Position numbers and translations under genes: made by a program
NCBI GenBank assembly: GCA_050084515.1
Contig: CM114271.1
Span: 10,478,001-10,542,000, forward strand
Reading direction: 5' to 3'
DNA from: Blasia pusilla
Lineage: Eukaryota > Marchantiophyta > Marchantiopsida > Blasiales
Length of the DNA: 64,000 bases
Shown here: in pieces, positions 45,370 through 58,570 of the stretch
How the letters are laid out: each line of letters starts with the position of its first letter
Numbering within the stretch: position 1 is the stretch's first letter
The notes under the pieces: generated by a model
What the model saw: only the letters and a program-made list of their open reading frames with translations
Told to the model about the DNA's origin: nothing
Database searches by the model: none

Positions 45370-46115
45370 GAACTAGTTCTGAAGCTGCCAGAGTTTGAAC
45401 AACCGTTCGAGGTGCACACGGATGCTAGTGATTTTGCGATTGCAGGAATGTTGGTGCAAAAAGGGAGACCTGTAGCATACGAAAGCAAGAAGCTGACCGA
45501 CACCGAAAGGAGATGGCCTACTCATGAGAAAGAGTTGTTTGCGGTGGTTCATTGCTTGAGGAAGTGGCGTCACTATTTGGGACTTCACAGGACTCGAGTA
45601 TTCACTGATAACATATCGCTCAAGTATTTTGAGACCCAAGATCGCGTGATGCCAAAACAACTTCGGTGGCATGATACCTTGGCGTTGATGAATGTGGAGC
45701 TAATCCACAAGCCGGGGAAAGAAAATGTCATTCCAGATGCGTTAAGTCGCAGGGATGAACACATGCCATCGACGACACAAGTGTTGAGAGCAATGTTCCC
45801 TAATGAAACAGACCTGGAAAGAAGGATTCGTGAAGGATACATGAAGGATGAGCAAGCGAGGGAGTACCTTGGGAAGTTAAAGCGGGGCAAGAAGGTGGCC
45901 AATCTGAGTTTGAGACACGGCTTGCTAAAGTTTAAGCAGAGAAGGATCTATGTAGGCCAAGACAAGCTACGGACCAAGGTGTTTGTGGAATGTCATGATG
46001 GACCTTTGGCGGGATACAAAGTGGAGAAATCCACTCTTGCTGTTTTGTCTAAGAGGTTCTTCTGGCCCAACATGAAGGAAGATGTTGCTCAATATGTGAA
46101 AACATGCGTGACTGC
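45370..46115 (+). pseudogene. C copy 1 RNase H and integrase zinc finger
   Basis: RNase H: EVHTDASDFAIAGMLVQKGR, WPTHEKELFAVVHCLRKW, VFTDNISLKYF and NVIPDALSRR (D-E-D-D pattern kept). The connector leads to the HHCC finger ECHDGPLAGYKVEKS ... CVTC, in which the second His is Tyr. A frameshift near 46115 follows. Confidence 0.92.
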
Positions 46116-47057
46116 CGCCAAAGCGAACGCGTGTCTTATGCGAAGAAACAAGGTTTACTTCATCCTTTGCCAATCCCGGAGGGACCCTTGCAAAGCATTA
46201 GCATGGATTTCATTACGAGTCTTCCAGAATCTGAGGGATACAACGCTATACTTGTGATAGGTGATCGGTTTAGCAAGTTGGGGAGGTTTGTGCCGACGAG
46301 ATAGTCTGCGACGGCCTATACGACTTCCCGACTATTCCTGGATGGTTGGTGGCATGCGCACGGATTGCCTAGAAGCATTGTGTCCGATCGGGATCTGAAG
46401 TTTACCAGTGCCTTTTGGAAACATCTATTCAGGAGGTTCCGGACCAAACTCAGCTTTAGTACGTCCTTCCATCCTCAAACGGATGGGCAAACGGAAAAAG
46501 TAAACTCGGTCGTAAACCAATACTTACGGAATTACGTGAGTGCGGACCAAAGAGATTGGGCCAAGTGGTTAAGTATGGCTGAGTATTGTTACAACTCGAC
46601 TAAGCATTCTGCAATCGGAGAATCTCCGTTTCTTCTGGCGTATCAAAGAGAACCAAAAGGGCCTCTTGACTTAGCTCTTTCGAAGGGCAATACATCGACA
46701 CACACTCGTCAAGCGGAATGTTTGTTAGTGGAAATGCAGGAACGACAAGAGCGAGCGAGAGAAAGTCTCGCCAAGGCTCAACTAAGGTACGTAAAGCATG
46801 CTAACAAAAGTCCGCGCCAAGTGAGTTTCCAAGTTGGGGAACAAGTGTGGTTGAGTGTTAAGAATCTCACTCTTCCAAAGGAATTGTCCGCGAAATTGTC
46901 AGCCAAGTATGCTAGACCGTATGTGATCAAGGCAAAGCCGTTTGAGGATGTATACACGTTGGAGCTGCCAAACGAGTTCAAGATTCACCCGACTTTCCAT
47001 GTGTCATTATTGAAGAAGTATCTTCAAGACATGCGTCATGATGAAGGAGGATGTTGA
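46116..47057 (+). pseudogene. C copy 1 integrase core and C-terminal domain
   Basis: ISMDFITSLPESEG (Asp), SIVSDRDLKFTSAFWKHLF (Asp), SFHPQTDGQTEKVN (Glu): complete DDE triad. One TAG at 46302. The C-terminal part has FQVGEQVWLSVKNL and IHPTFHVSLLKKYL, the GPF/GPY-like region of chromoviruses. A shift near 47045 separates the chromodomain. Confidence 0.95.
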
Positions 47058-47266
47058 GACCACAACCGGTTATCAGAAATGAGGAACCAGAGTTCAAGGT
47101 TGAGACTATTCTGCGTTCCAGACGTAGGGCCACCAAGTACGAGTACTTGGTCAAGTGGAAAGGCTATCATGTGAAAGAGGCGACTTGGATTGCGGAGGCG
47201 GATCTAGAACATGCGCAAGAAGCATTGCGTGACTTCAGATGGATGCAAGAAAGGCACGTGCGTTAG
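47051..47266 (+). pseudogene. C copy 1 chromodomain
   Basis: EFKVETIL, KYEYLVKWKGYHVKEATWI, LEHAQEALRDF, ending RHVR and a stop. Canonical chromodomain fold residues; nearly identical to 30243-30503. By family it directs integration to chromatin with methylated histones. Confidence 0.95.
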
Positions 47267-47955
47267 TACATGGTGAAGCAATGGACATAACTTGTGACCG
47301 GAAAGCTTGGGCCGATAACCCGTTGTAACTAGAAAGGTTTAGTTGTTGCAATAAAGAAGACATGGATTTGGAGATTCGATGCTTGTATTGTAATTTTGAG
47401 TTTGGTTTGTGCAAGGCAATGAGTAGTTCTTCATATGCTTAGGATGTAAGTCAAGGAGACCAAACAATGAGTATTTGAGGTGAGAGCTTGTATTGAGATA
47501 AGGCATCTAGATCAGGACCAAGTGTTGAAGTACTAGCATTTGGGCTCGCCCTAACGTCGGCGGGCAGATGATGAGTCTGTCTTGGGGTTTGTGGTGATCT
47601 CATTCATGTTTCATGACTGAACTTAGTGACGCGCCTAGGTGGGAGTACAGGTGACCCAAAAATAGTAATGAGTTGGCTAGGTAGAAGCGGTTGTTTACAA
47701 ATAGTGAGTGAAGTGTTAGGTTGCAGACTTAGTGAGCTTATTTTGATAGTTAGATTAGTTCCAGAACTAGTCTAGGCTGGTCGTAAAGAGAAGCTAATAA
47801 GTCTAAGTCTTTAAGCGACAACCTAAGAGTTAAGCCAAAAGAGGAATTGCGGGTTAGCTACGTAACGCGATTACGTGTTAAGGGTCGGCTTCTAAGAACT
47901 TAACATCAATAAGGTTTGCGTTGATGAGGACATAAACCTTCTAAGGAGGGGTGAG
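47267..47955 (+). other. 3' untranslated region and polypurine tract of C copy 1
   Basis: About 690 bp without an ORF. The last bases, AGGAGGGGTGAG (47944-47955), are a polypurine tract directly before the 3' LTR. Confidence 0.85.
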
Positions 47956-49471
47956 TGTCGCGACCCTCATAACCAAACAACACCAAATACGCGCCAAGCG
48001 AAACATCAGAACTCAAAGGAACTCACGCCGCGAGGTTTGCGCTTTGGAGAGGCGTTTGGAAGAGTCTCTTGGAAAAGTCTAAGAGACGAAACGCGGAACA
48101 GAGTTGTGCGTTTCATGCGTTAGTGGTCGCGACCAGGAAACCTAGACCAAACGCGAGCCGAGACTTGAGATGAGTTGAGTCTTGGAGGTTGGTTGCCAAA
48201 GAGGTGAGAACCAGTTTGGAACACGGCTAGCGTTTGGGAGAATCTGACTGTGTTTAGGACCATAACGTTGAGCTCCAAGATGCGTTCAAGACAAGTAAGG
48301 GCGCGTTGGAAAGCTGATCTTGAGACGCTTCCAACGAACCAAAGATCTTAGCAAACGCATAAGTACGGGATGAGATATTGACCGAAAACGATTCAGAGAG
48401 CAATTGGGTTGAGGGCCAATTGGAGGGGCCCGGGTATCTTTCCCTAAATGTAGGGGGCCCCCGGAGATCCCCAGAAGTACTAGTAAGGGGAGTACCTTCT
48501 CTGAGATGTCTCGGGAAACGAAACCCCACTTTGGGCGCCAAACGGCGTTTGAGGCAGGATGAAACGGGAGTTTGGCGCGAAACCCAAACCCAAACTGTTC
48601 CAAGGGAGTCGACTTTGTACGCCACACTTGGATTCCAACCCGAGATTCACTTCGTGCGAGTCTTGGTGAGGAACTCATTGGATGTTCATCGGACAGTTGG
48701 AACCGCTAGGCGCGAAACGCTGTTCCAGGTTCCTGAACCGACCAGAAAGTCTGTCCCAAGTCTTTCGAGACTTGCCCGTGTTGGAAACCGCAAAACTAGG
48801 AAGGTTGAGCTTGAAGAGAGAGTTCGAGACAGGAACTCGGAAAGTAATCCCGCTGTCGTGTCGAGAGCCTTTCTTCGAGCAAGGGCGCGCCTTCTAGCTG
48901 CGGTAGATACGGTCGATGCAATGTGAACTCTCTAACAAGTTATCCTTTTTCAATACAAAATTATGATGTACACTCTCCATTCTCTCACGACAGGTATCAC
49001 AAATGGAAGTGCCGAGGCGATCACTTCTTCGTAACATCGGACCCCGAAATTCCTAACTATAAAATCCTTATAGACTATTTTACGCTTGTACACGAGGAAG
49101 ATAGCACAACTAGTGTTAAACCCTACTTGAGCAGGCCTATTGACATCCATGGATCACTATATAAGGACATACAAAGTACAATCCCATGTCCTTCCATATG
49201 TGACGATAGGAAGGATTACCGGAGTTGGAGATTGCATGACCCGGTTCATGAACGCCTCCCCAAAGTGATAAACTAAATACCGAGTGAACTAGTGCCTATC
49301 TACAAAGAGTACCTTGACATGGTATGGATTGAGGAAAGGAAAGTCGGGCACAACTCGTGCTCCGCCCCTATCCATGCTTGCCAGAAATTCTCTACTCTCC
49401 TCAAGAATGGGTTTTGGCGGAGTTATTCTCCCAAGAGGGATAATCCACTCTCATTGGGAAAGTAACAAGCC

Positions 49472-49644
<173 letters not shown>

Positions 49645-49733
49645 GAAATCCACTCTCATTGGGAAAGTAACAAGCCAAAACATCCGCTATTTCAGTATGA
49701 CTAAACTCCTCTAAGGTGACAAACCTCTCATCT

Positions 49734-49882
<149 letters not shown>

Positions 49883-50596
49883 TCTCTAGAAATCTCTAGG
49901 TTAGACTATGGTCAAGTTACTCTCCCAAGAGGGGTGATCCACTCTCATTGGAAGAGCAAGCAATCCCAAAGCCATACACTCAAGAGAGACGCGAGAGACT
50001 CAAGATGTGGAATAGAAGGTGCTGAATCCTTGAAGGTCCCTCCTCTTTATATACTCACAAGGGATCCACAAGAGTACGAAATAGAGCTTATCTTATCTTG
50101 TGCCACATGGCTTCCTCTCAAGGCTTAGCCAATCACATTTTGACACAAGTAGATTTCCTCTTATCTCTTCCAAAATATCCTCTTTTACCCACATGATATT
50201 TTCCAAATTACCCCAACTAACCTAGCCACCAACCAAGACTACTTTTGCTTTTCATTAAAGCAACTACTTTACTTTTATAAAGTCATCTTTTATTTATTAC
50301 CTCCTTTTCCTAAAGTTGGGCCCGCATAAAAGAGGCACCATAAAGAGGTTTAAACATAAGAATCTCCTTTTTCTAAGCCTATTTACTTAATACTAATGAA
50401 ACTCTATCTAAAACTTAATGACGAAGGAGTTTACACACTGGTTGATTTTACTATACAACACCGCTGATTGATCCAAGTCCCGGCTAACCAAAGTGCGTGT
50501 TTGGATTCAGATCAGCGTTGAGAGCGTGACCTACTGAACGCACGCTTCCGTAGATCTACCTAAACGTTAACGTTGAAGGAGAGTAGGCGCACGACA

Positions 50597-51056
50597 AAGG
50601 ATGTCTGTATCCGGAATGGACAACGGTCCACATCGGCTCTCATCAAGCCCACTTCTCTGAATGATGCTTTCCCCAACATCAAGGGTTGCGCTCCTGAATC
50701 CAACAAGACGCGCTACGGACTAAAAGCTCTACCTCCTGGACTCACCAACTGGAATACCTCTCCACGATTATCCAGCAAAAAAACACCAAGAGAAGCCATA
50801 GCACACTCTATCGTAGGTCTAGCGAGCATCTTTACCATCCTACCAGCCGTAGCCTACCATAAATCTGACCTGGACGGCCCGAGCATCAGCTCCAAGGGCA
50901 GGTCCATCACCTCCTCTACAATCACCTCTAAATGTGATGCATGAACTCCAACTCCACACTCACATAGAGTAGGGCCAACAAAAAAACATTGGCGGGCGTA
51001 CCTCCCAACGTCATAATATCGGAAGCAGAAAAGAAAGGAGCACGGTACACAACGAT
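50597..51056 (-). pseudogene. M copy 3 protease, N-terminal half, and upstream linker
   Basis: Minus strand reads VLLDSGAQPLMLGKASF followed by CPFRIQTS, the retropepsin active site with DSGA intact, continuous with 41625-42090 across the nested chromovirus. The upstream linker reaches the solo LTR at 51057. Confidence 0.8.
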
Positions 51057-51976
51057 TGTCGCGACCCCCATGACCAAACGAGTGCCAAAGCAAAACATTA
51101 GAACACTAGCGGGCTCACGCTAAGATGGTTTGCGCATTGGAGTGGTCTCGGAGAAGAGACAAGAGACGAGATGCAAGCAAGGCTTCGCGTTTCATGTGTT
51201 GTGGTCGCGACTGAGAAACCTGGACCAAACGCAGATCAAGGCTAGAGAGGAGTCAAGTCTAGGAAGGAATCCGGATTTGGCATGCCACTAGCCTTTTAGA
51301 GTTTCCGATTGTATTTATGGCCATAACTTTTACCGCCAAGATGCGTTTGGGACGAATAAGGATGTGTTGGAAAGAATATGGAAAGACGGTTTAGACACAC
51401 TAAAGATTTCCGCAAACGCACAAGTAGCAGTTGAGAAACAACCCGAAAACAATTGTAAGTAGAGTCGGGTTGAGGGCCACAATGAAGGGCCCAACCATCC
51501 TTTTTGAAAGGTAGGGGTGTTTGGAGATCCCCTGAAGTACTAGTAAGGGGGAAAGTCTCCAAGGGTGCTTGGGACTCGAACCACACTTTGGGCGCCACGG
51601 GGCGGCTCAAGGGCATGGAACAGATCGGGAGTTTGGAGTCGGGCTTGAAAACCTAAACCAAGTCTATTGAGGTGATTCTTAAAGATCCCTCTTGGATTCC
51701 AACCCGCGATTCAATTACTTGGGTCCCGGTTAGGAACTCGCACGAGGTCCGTTGAACAATTGAGACTGCTAGGCGCGCAGTTTCCGTTTTAGGTTCTTGG
51801 ACTAACCAGAAAGTCTGTTCCAAGTCTTGAAGGACTTGCCATGTTGGGATCCTAGGAAGTAAGGAAGGTTGATCTTGATGATATGCCGAGTTGAGAACTC
51901 AGTGGGTTGGAAGGCCGCTTGATCCAAAGCCACACTAATGTGAGTGCCTTTGGGTGCAGGTTGGCGATGATAGCGT

Positions 51977-53201
51977 TATCGTATCGAGAGCCTTTCTTTG
52001 AGTAAGGGCAGGCCTTCTAGCTGCGGTAGATGTGGTCGATGCAAGATGAACTCTCTAAGAAGTTCTCCTTTTTTTCAATACAAAATTATTATGTATACTC
52101 ACGACAGGTATCACAAATGGAAGTGCCGAGGCGATCACTTCTTCGTAACATCGGACCCCGAAATTCTTAACTATAAAATCCTCATAAACTACTTTACGCT
52201 TGTACACGAGGAAGATATCACAACTAGTGTTAAACCCTACTTGAGTAGGCCTATTGACGTCCATAGATCACTATATAAGGACGTATAAAGTATAATCCCA
52301 TGTCCTTCCACATGTGATGATAGGAAGGATCACCGGAGTTGGAGATTGAATGACGTGGTTCATGAACGCCTCCCCAAAATGATAAACTAAATAGCGAATG
52401 AACTAGTGCCTATCTACAAAGAGTACCTTGATATGGTATGGATTGAGGAAAGGAAAGTCGGGCACAACTCGTGCTCCACCCCTATCCATGTTTGACAAAC
52501 ATTATCTACTCTCCTCAAGAATGGGTTTTGGCGGAGTTATTCTCCCAAGAGGGGTAATCCACTCTCATTGGGAAAGTAACAAGCCAAAACATTCACTATT
52601 TTAGTATGACTAAACTCCTCTAAGGTGACCAACCTCTCATCTCCACACACACATACCACACTCTAGAAACCTGTCGAAGAATAGACCATGGTCAAGTTAC
52701 TCTCCCAAGAGGGATGATCCGCTCTCATTGGAAGAGCAAACAATCCCAAAGCCATACAGTCAAGAATGACACTAGAGACTTAAGATGTGGAATAGAAGGT
52801 GATGAACCCTTGAAGGTCCCTCCTCTTTATATACTCACAAGTGATCCACAAGAGTACGAAATATGACTAATCTTATCTTATGCCACATGACTTCCTCTCA
52901 AGGCTTAGCCAATCATATTTTGACACAAGTAGATTTCCTCTTATCTCTCCCAAAATATCCTCTTTTACCCACTTGATATTTTCCAAATTACCCCAACTAA
53001 CCTAGCCACCAACCAAGCCTAGTAATCTTTTATTTATCATCTATTTAAACCTCTTTATGGTGCCGCATAAAAGAGGCACCATAAAGAGGTTTAAATATGG
53101 GAATTTCCTTTTCCTAAGCTAATTTACTTAATACTAATAAAACTCTGTCTAATACTTAACGAGGAAGGAGTTTACACACTGGCTGATGTTACTATAGGAC
53201 A
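51977..53201. mobile_element. element D copy 2 (probable solo LTR)
   Basis: 1225 bp, homologous to D1 over its length. The start is TATCG where D1 has TGTCG; the end is GGACA. Flanks GCGT and ACGT. No coding region. Confidence 0.75.
53042..53097. repeat. perfect 23-bp inverted repeat in D2
   Basis: Arms 53042-53064 and 53075-53097 (contain CCTCTTTATGGTGCC and complement), 10-nt loop. D1 has only the right arm (near 50325-50355). Confidence 0.95.
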
Positions 53202-53270
53202 ACGTGTCCTACTGAACGTACGCTTCTGCAATACTAGAGATTGACGTTCAAGGAGAGTAGGCGCACGACA

Positions 53271-54960
53271 ATGATGGCCGTCCCCAACAACGTGCTTGAC
53301 ACATGCCTCTCCTGAGCATTAGCAATAGGACTCGTCGCACTCACTTCTCCTATCGCCCTCCGTGCCTCCACACCAACAACATCACAAACTCTCCAGGAAC
53401 TTTGATTAGGAACCATCGATGGGGTCCTCATTGCCTCAAACAACGTGAAAGACTGAGGAAGCCTGGTCTGTTTCTTGGCTCCCTCTGGCTGTGGATCCAA
53501 CTATGCGGCTGCTCCACTCGTCACAACTGCGGGGGCCTCGATTTGGGCAACCCCGCACATCCAACCTAGATCCTCCATATCTCTGGCTGCTCCATATGAT
53601 GTCGATGCCACGGATCCGGCATCGGGTAATCTCAATGCCATGGCGGCAATCTACTCCTATAGCTGCTGTATCTGAGTAGCCAACCCAACCTCACGCCCGA
53701 CGTCTCCCTCGACACATCTAGGTGGTGGGACTCTACCTCCTCCATGGGCAGCTCCACCACCCTGTCGGGAAACTCCAACTCCTCGTCCCCCAACGGGACC
53801 ACGTGGTGCACGATCTCTAGGCCCACACGGACCAGCTACTCGCTCTGGTGCCCTCTTTGGCCCTCGGTCTGGATGTAACTCAGGGTGTAAACTGAAATAT
53901 CTTGCGCGTGTGTGACCATACCTCTGAAAATAGTCACACGGATAACCTCCTGGTGCAACACCATCTCCTCCGCCATGCTGAGGCACGCGTCCATGACCCT
54001 CAAGAGTTCAATCGCGCTGATGATAGGCTCCACCACATGACCAACAAGTAATCGTAGGCGGTTACTGCCGAGCCGCATATTAAGGCCCAGGTCTCTATGG
54101 CACGACCTCCAGATATCCTCCTTGAGCTCGTGGTGCCACAATCAAACTATCTCGGAGTCCACGTTGCTGCACAAGTGGTGCAGATAATCGTGACTGCTCT
54201 CGCCCAAAACCCATTGTGGCTACACTCTCCTCCGCCATGTTGCGCTCAATGTTCTCAGCGGTCCTAAGAACATCTCTCAAGGTAGGGAAGGTGTTCATAA
54301 GAAGCATCCCCTCCCGGACCCGTGTTCGTAGGGTCCGGTCCAGCATCGCGTACCATGACTCGATAGCCTAAGCCTCTGTCATCCCCTGAGTGACGATGAT
54401 CAACCGGCGCAAGCGAGTGTAAGCCTCACGCAAACTCTCACCTGGGCGCCTTTGGAAGTCGTGGCTGCTCCACAAATTCTCCGTCCGTACCCCCTGGTAG
54501 CTTGCCCTCAACTCTGTGAATAACTCAACCACGGGATTGAACTTGGGACGAACCCGACTAGATGGTGCAACTGCTCTAGTGCAAGTGATCCCTCCTAAAA
54601 CATCACTAGTGGAAGAGGAAGTAGCCTCTCTTGACTCCTCCTCCTCAGCTAGGAACGGCTCCATCCATGACACATAGTGTGGGTCATAGTAGAGTCGCCA
54701 TGCCTCAATCTCTTGGGCATATCTGTGGGAGAACTCATGGGTATATCTGTAGGAGAACTCATTGGCGCCCCCCTAAATGCTAGAACACACCATTCCATGC
54801 TGTAAACGGGTTAAACTCTCTAGAGTTCCTAGCCCGCTGTGAGTCACACCAACTCCTTAACTCCGCAATGAAGTCGTGTAGCTCTATAGTGCCTACAACA
54901 CCCAAAAACCTACGCGGTCCTCTACCGCGGTCGTCCATCTCGTACGCCTAACATGTAGGA
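53271..54960 (-). pseudogene. M copy 3 gag and gag-protease linker
   Basis: From 54960 leftward: RGPRRFLGVVGTIELHDFIA (aligned to copy 2 gag), 54673-54368 (PKFNPVVELFTELRASYQGV, GESLREAYTRLRRLIIVTQG), 54346-54095 (MLDRTLRTRVREGM). The second knuckle is degenerate, CDYFQRYGHTRARYFSLHPE (two Cys lost). The linker RLPQSFTLFEAMRTPSMVP at 53500-53400 matches copy 2. Many shifts. Confidence 0.8.
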
Positions 54961-56652
54961 CCACTCAATATGTATGGTGGATCACTAACACCTTCCTCTA
55001 TATGCTCCCCCTTGTTTGAAGATGACACAGAAGGAGTTCGAGGTGGTCTCTCATGTGGAGACCTTCAAAACCTTGCACCACTCCGGGTAAACCCTCCAGA
55101 GGTACTCTCAGGTCCACTACCTCGCCTCTCAAAATCCCAAAAGAACGCTGTGATGGCCCTTATGCCCCTCTCACATGATCACTCCCGATCTCGCGAGTAA
55201 TCCCTCAATCACTCAAACTAAACATGCGGCACTCAATCTACACTTTCTCATTGAGACGTGTGATGTGCGGCAAGAAGCAGGGTGGTGCGGTACATCAACT
55301 AACCTATCGTCTCATCGACAAACCATCCTCAACTCTAGACATCCCACACAAGTCAATGTCCCCTAAACCCATACATCATCAATGCTCTTAGCTGCAGCAT
55401 GAAACCCAATATCCCAAATAACTTCCTAATACCCGTAAATCCCTCACACGTACAAGGTAAGAGACTAGAATGGGTAACCTGACAAGAATGTCGATGTTGC
55501 TCCTCGGTAACTACAAATCTTGACCCCAACTCGGTCGTGAAGATAACTTCTCCAATCAGCAAGTTGTACTCCTCTCGTACTGACGCTGCTCAAACCTCCT
55601 TGATGTGCGGTGCAGGTTCAGCGGTCCGGTGCGGCACGGAACGGCACAACACTCGGGAATGGGGTGCGGTGCGGCCACGAGTGGCACGGTGCCGCAATCG
55701 GCGCACGCGCCCATGCGGCTATAGGCATCACGACACAGTACTAGATTATCGTCGAGTGGCTACCAATCACAATATAGCAGCATGAAATGAAAACTCAAAT
55801 ACCATAACTTGAGGTCACCTACCATCACTCGTTGACAAAATTGCGATGATGGTGGTAGCCAAAACAAAGTACGTGGTAGCGGCGTAAGTCAAAGAATCAA
55901 CGGTTGTCGTGGGAGACCCTCTACTCCGTAATGGCGGCAATGGCAAGGAAGGGTGGACAACGGCCAAACGCGGCTCTACGCAGCGCTAGACGGCGGCGGA
56001 TGGTGACGGTTGACTATTGATGGTGACGGCGGACCATTGATGGTGAAGGTTGACCATTGATAGTGACTATGACGGCGACGGCCGCCACCAGTGCGGCGGC
56101 TGGTTTAGGGTTTGAACAATTTAACCCTAAAAATTGCCTAGCAATGGTAATTTTGCAAGATTGACTATAACTTTTTGCTCGCAACTCCAAATTGCGCACT
56201 GTTTGTTGCATAGCGTGCATAGCTTCACAATCTACGATATATTAAAAAATATTTGAATAAAAAATTCCTGTAAAAACTGACGGGGACTGTTGTAAAGCCC
56301 AATGTCTCTTTCTCCTACACAAAATTTGGCAGCGCTTCCGCGCTGATTTCTCCCAACAAAAATATATAACATGTGAGAACACAAATCAGCAAGCTACATG
56401 ATGCTCTTGAGAGCACCAACATGAAGCAATGCGCCCCCATACTAAATTCCTATAAAAAATTGGGCAGCGCTACCGCTTGCCACTCTCCCGTACAAAAAAT
56501 TAACAAAGCAAAACAGCAAATTTGCACGGCTCTTGCTCCGGTGAGCACTCCCATAAGCCATGAAGTGGGGAACATGGTCCCCCAACCTGCACCAAACAAT
56601 GAGCAACCAGCGAGCTCCCTCATGAAGCTCTCTCACTCACTCATTCTCTCTC
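54961..56652 (-). other. leader region of M copy 3
   Basis: No convincing ORF. It holds a GC-rich GTGCGGTGCGG-type stretch at about 55600-55720 and a short tandem array of TTGACCATTGATGGTGACGG-like units at 55990-56080. Corresponds in position to 21755-22993 of M copy 2. Confidence 0.5.
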
Positions 56653-56776
56653 TGTAAAATGAGATCCAATCTCTCTCACAACACCATAGTTCTCACATGT
56701 GTGCACTCTCACATGTCTCTCTCAATGTCAAATGAAACCCACTCTTCTAATGAGAGGCTTGGGGTACACACACAAG
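56653..56776 (-). repeat. terminal unit A1 of M copy 3 (cut)
   Basis: Matches 37126-37250 at about 90% by eye; identity stops at 56776, where a GGGGCTGGTATTTTGG terminus begins. Confidence 0.75.
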
Positions 56777-57440
56777 GGGGGGCTGGTATTTTGGCAAAAG
56801 AGAGTAAGAGAGGAGAGTCTGTCTTCTAAAAAAGGGCCAAATCCGCCTCCTCTCTTCAAATTTTTTTGACATATTTGAAATTTTTGTTTGCTTTCAAATT
56901 CATGAAATCTTTAGAAGAGAGTAGGTAGTGGTCCACATTTGGCCCTAAAAACCTCCTTTTCCTGGGTAAAAAAAAAAAGTAGACATCATAAGACCACTAC
57001 AAACATTTTTCCATCACTCTCCATGTGAGCCTAAGTTTCTTAACATTACCTGTCTCGGTCTACAAAAAGCAGTGCCCATGGGTATTTTTGTTGGAGGACC
57101 ACCCGGATGCCAACCTCTCTTTTTGCAGGGATTGTTGCCTGCATCATGGCCTCCCTCGATTGCCCCATAACCAACTTTTCGTTGGTTATGAATGGTGTCT
57201 GCTCAAGACCAACTTTGTGAAATGTGAACACATGAGAGGATAATTGAACCAAAAGATTGTTAGCTGTCTGAAGTAAAGAGGAACTGATGTCCCTTCATTC
57301 AGATCCTAAAGCTGAGAAACCGAGAAGTTGCACCCCTCCCAACCCGTAAGAAAGCTCACCATAAGAAAGGAAAGACTTCTAGAAGTGATTTTCTTCCACC
57401 CTGCACCCATGACAATCTAACATGTTGGGAATCCGAAATG
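56777..57440. other. E-type terminus and adjoining non-coding sequence
   Basis: 56777 begins GGGGCTGGTATTTTGGC followed by GAGAG-rich sequence, the reverse complement of the right end of E1 (7905-7941). The rest has no convincing gene. A 10-bp perfect hairpin (CATAACCAAC / GTTGGTTATG) lies at about 57163-57187. Whether this element extends to the window end is unknown. Confidence 0.5.
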
Positions 57441-58570
57441 GCAATCCGACAGGTAGTAGGAATCCTGCACATCTTAGACAAGAAAATAAGCCTACAACTG
57501 GTTTGACGAATGTAGGGGAACGAGCCAAAAGTTAAGAAGCCCGCCACAATGCGTCAGAAGTTGGTCTCACAGGGAAAGAGTCCGATCACTCAAGCAGCCA
57601 ACTTGTCGGAATGTGACAACTTGCCTGGAAATGGTTAAAAAGTTGCAGTGGGCAAAAAGCTCAAAGTTGCAACCCGTTGGAATCATACGGGTTGCAAAAT
57701 TGTAATTCCGAGTAGCTAAAATAACACAATGCACTAGTCCCAAAAAGTTTTCCAGCAAACTTTTACAAACACCACTGTCGGTTGAAAAAATCTCGACCTT
57801 TATTACCTCTGAAGGAAACTCGGAAATGTGCATTTGACCTAGTCTATGATTTCTTCAGCCTCGTCATCTACAAATCTACTCCTAACTCTCCTCGGTGACA
57901 GTACAAAAGGAATGTCAGGCCGATTGTAGACGGGGATCGAAAATGTTGGCGAATTTGAGAGCCTTGGCCCCCCTAGGTACGCCATAATGGTCCCATGTAA
58001 CCTAATTTGAGTCCCATCGCCTTCCTTGGTAGTATACCTTGTACGCTTTGCAATGTGACACCCATACAATATCAATATGTGCTCCGTCCTTGGTAATACC
58101 ATTATGGCAATCGCACAGGTAGTAGGAATCCAACACGTTTGAGAGAAGAAAAGAAGCCTACGCCTGCCTTTACGAGTTGAGGGGAAGGTGCCAAGGGAAG
58201 AAGCCCGCCAGATTGCCTCTTAAGTTGGACCAACAAGGAAAGAGTCCGATCAGGCAACCTGTCGGAATCCGACAGGTTGCTTGGAAGTGGTAAAAAGGTG
58301 TTGTCGTCAAAAAGTGAAAAGTTGCAAGCAGGAGAAATCCGACGGGTTGCAAAATAGATATCCGCGGAGTACATAGACGATCACATTTGAAAAGACATAA
58401 AAAATGTTCAGAAAACTTTTACAAGCACCACCATCGTTTGAAAAAATCATCTCCTTTATATCATCCGAAAAAAGCTCGGAACTGTACATTTAATCTATTT
58501 TATGAAATCTTTTGCCTCATCATCAAATAACTCCCTACTCCAAACCCTGTAGTCAAGCTGGGTCCTTGAG
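57441..58570. repeat. direct duplication, ~460-bp units about 665 bp apart
   Basis: 57441-57905 and 58107-58570 align along their length (AGGTAGTAGGAATCC, AAGAAGCCCGCCA, GGGAAAGAGTCCGATCA, AACTTTTACAA). On the minus strand each ends a coding-like tail: RSRFVDDEAEEIID at 57880-57839 and SRELFDDEAKDFIK near 58545-58505. So the 3' end of a gene was duplicated. 57906-58106 is unique between them and is open on the minus strand (AYLGGPRLSNSPTFSIPVYN). Confidence 0.75.

Larger units (their letters stand above)
51057..53270 (+). repeat. solo LTR of family C, interrupted by D2
   Basis: Starts TGTCGCGACCCCCATGACC and ends GGCGCACGACA. Flanks ACGAT (51052-51056) and ATGAT (53271-53275) form a 5-bp duplication with one mismatch. 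It is clearly diverged from the C copy 1 LTR, so it is probably older. Confidence 0.88.
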
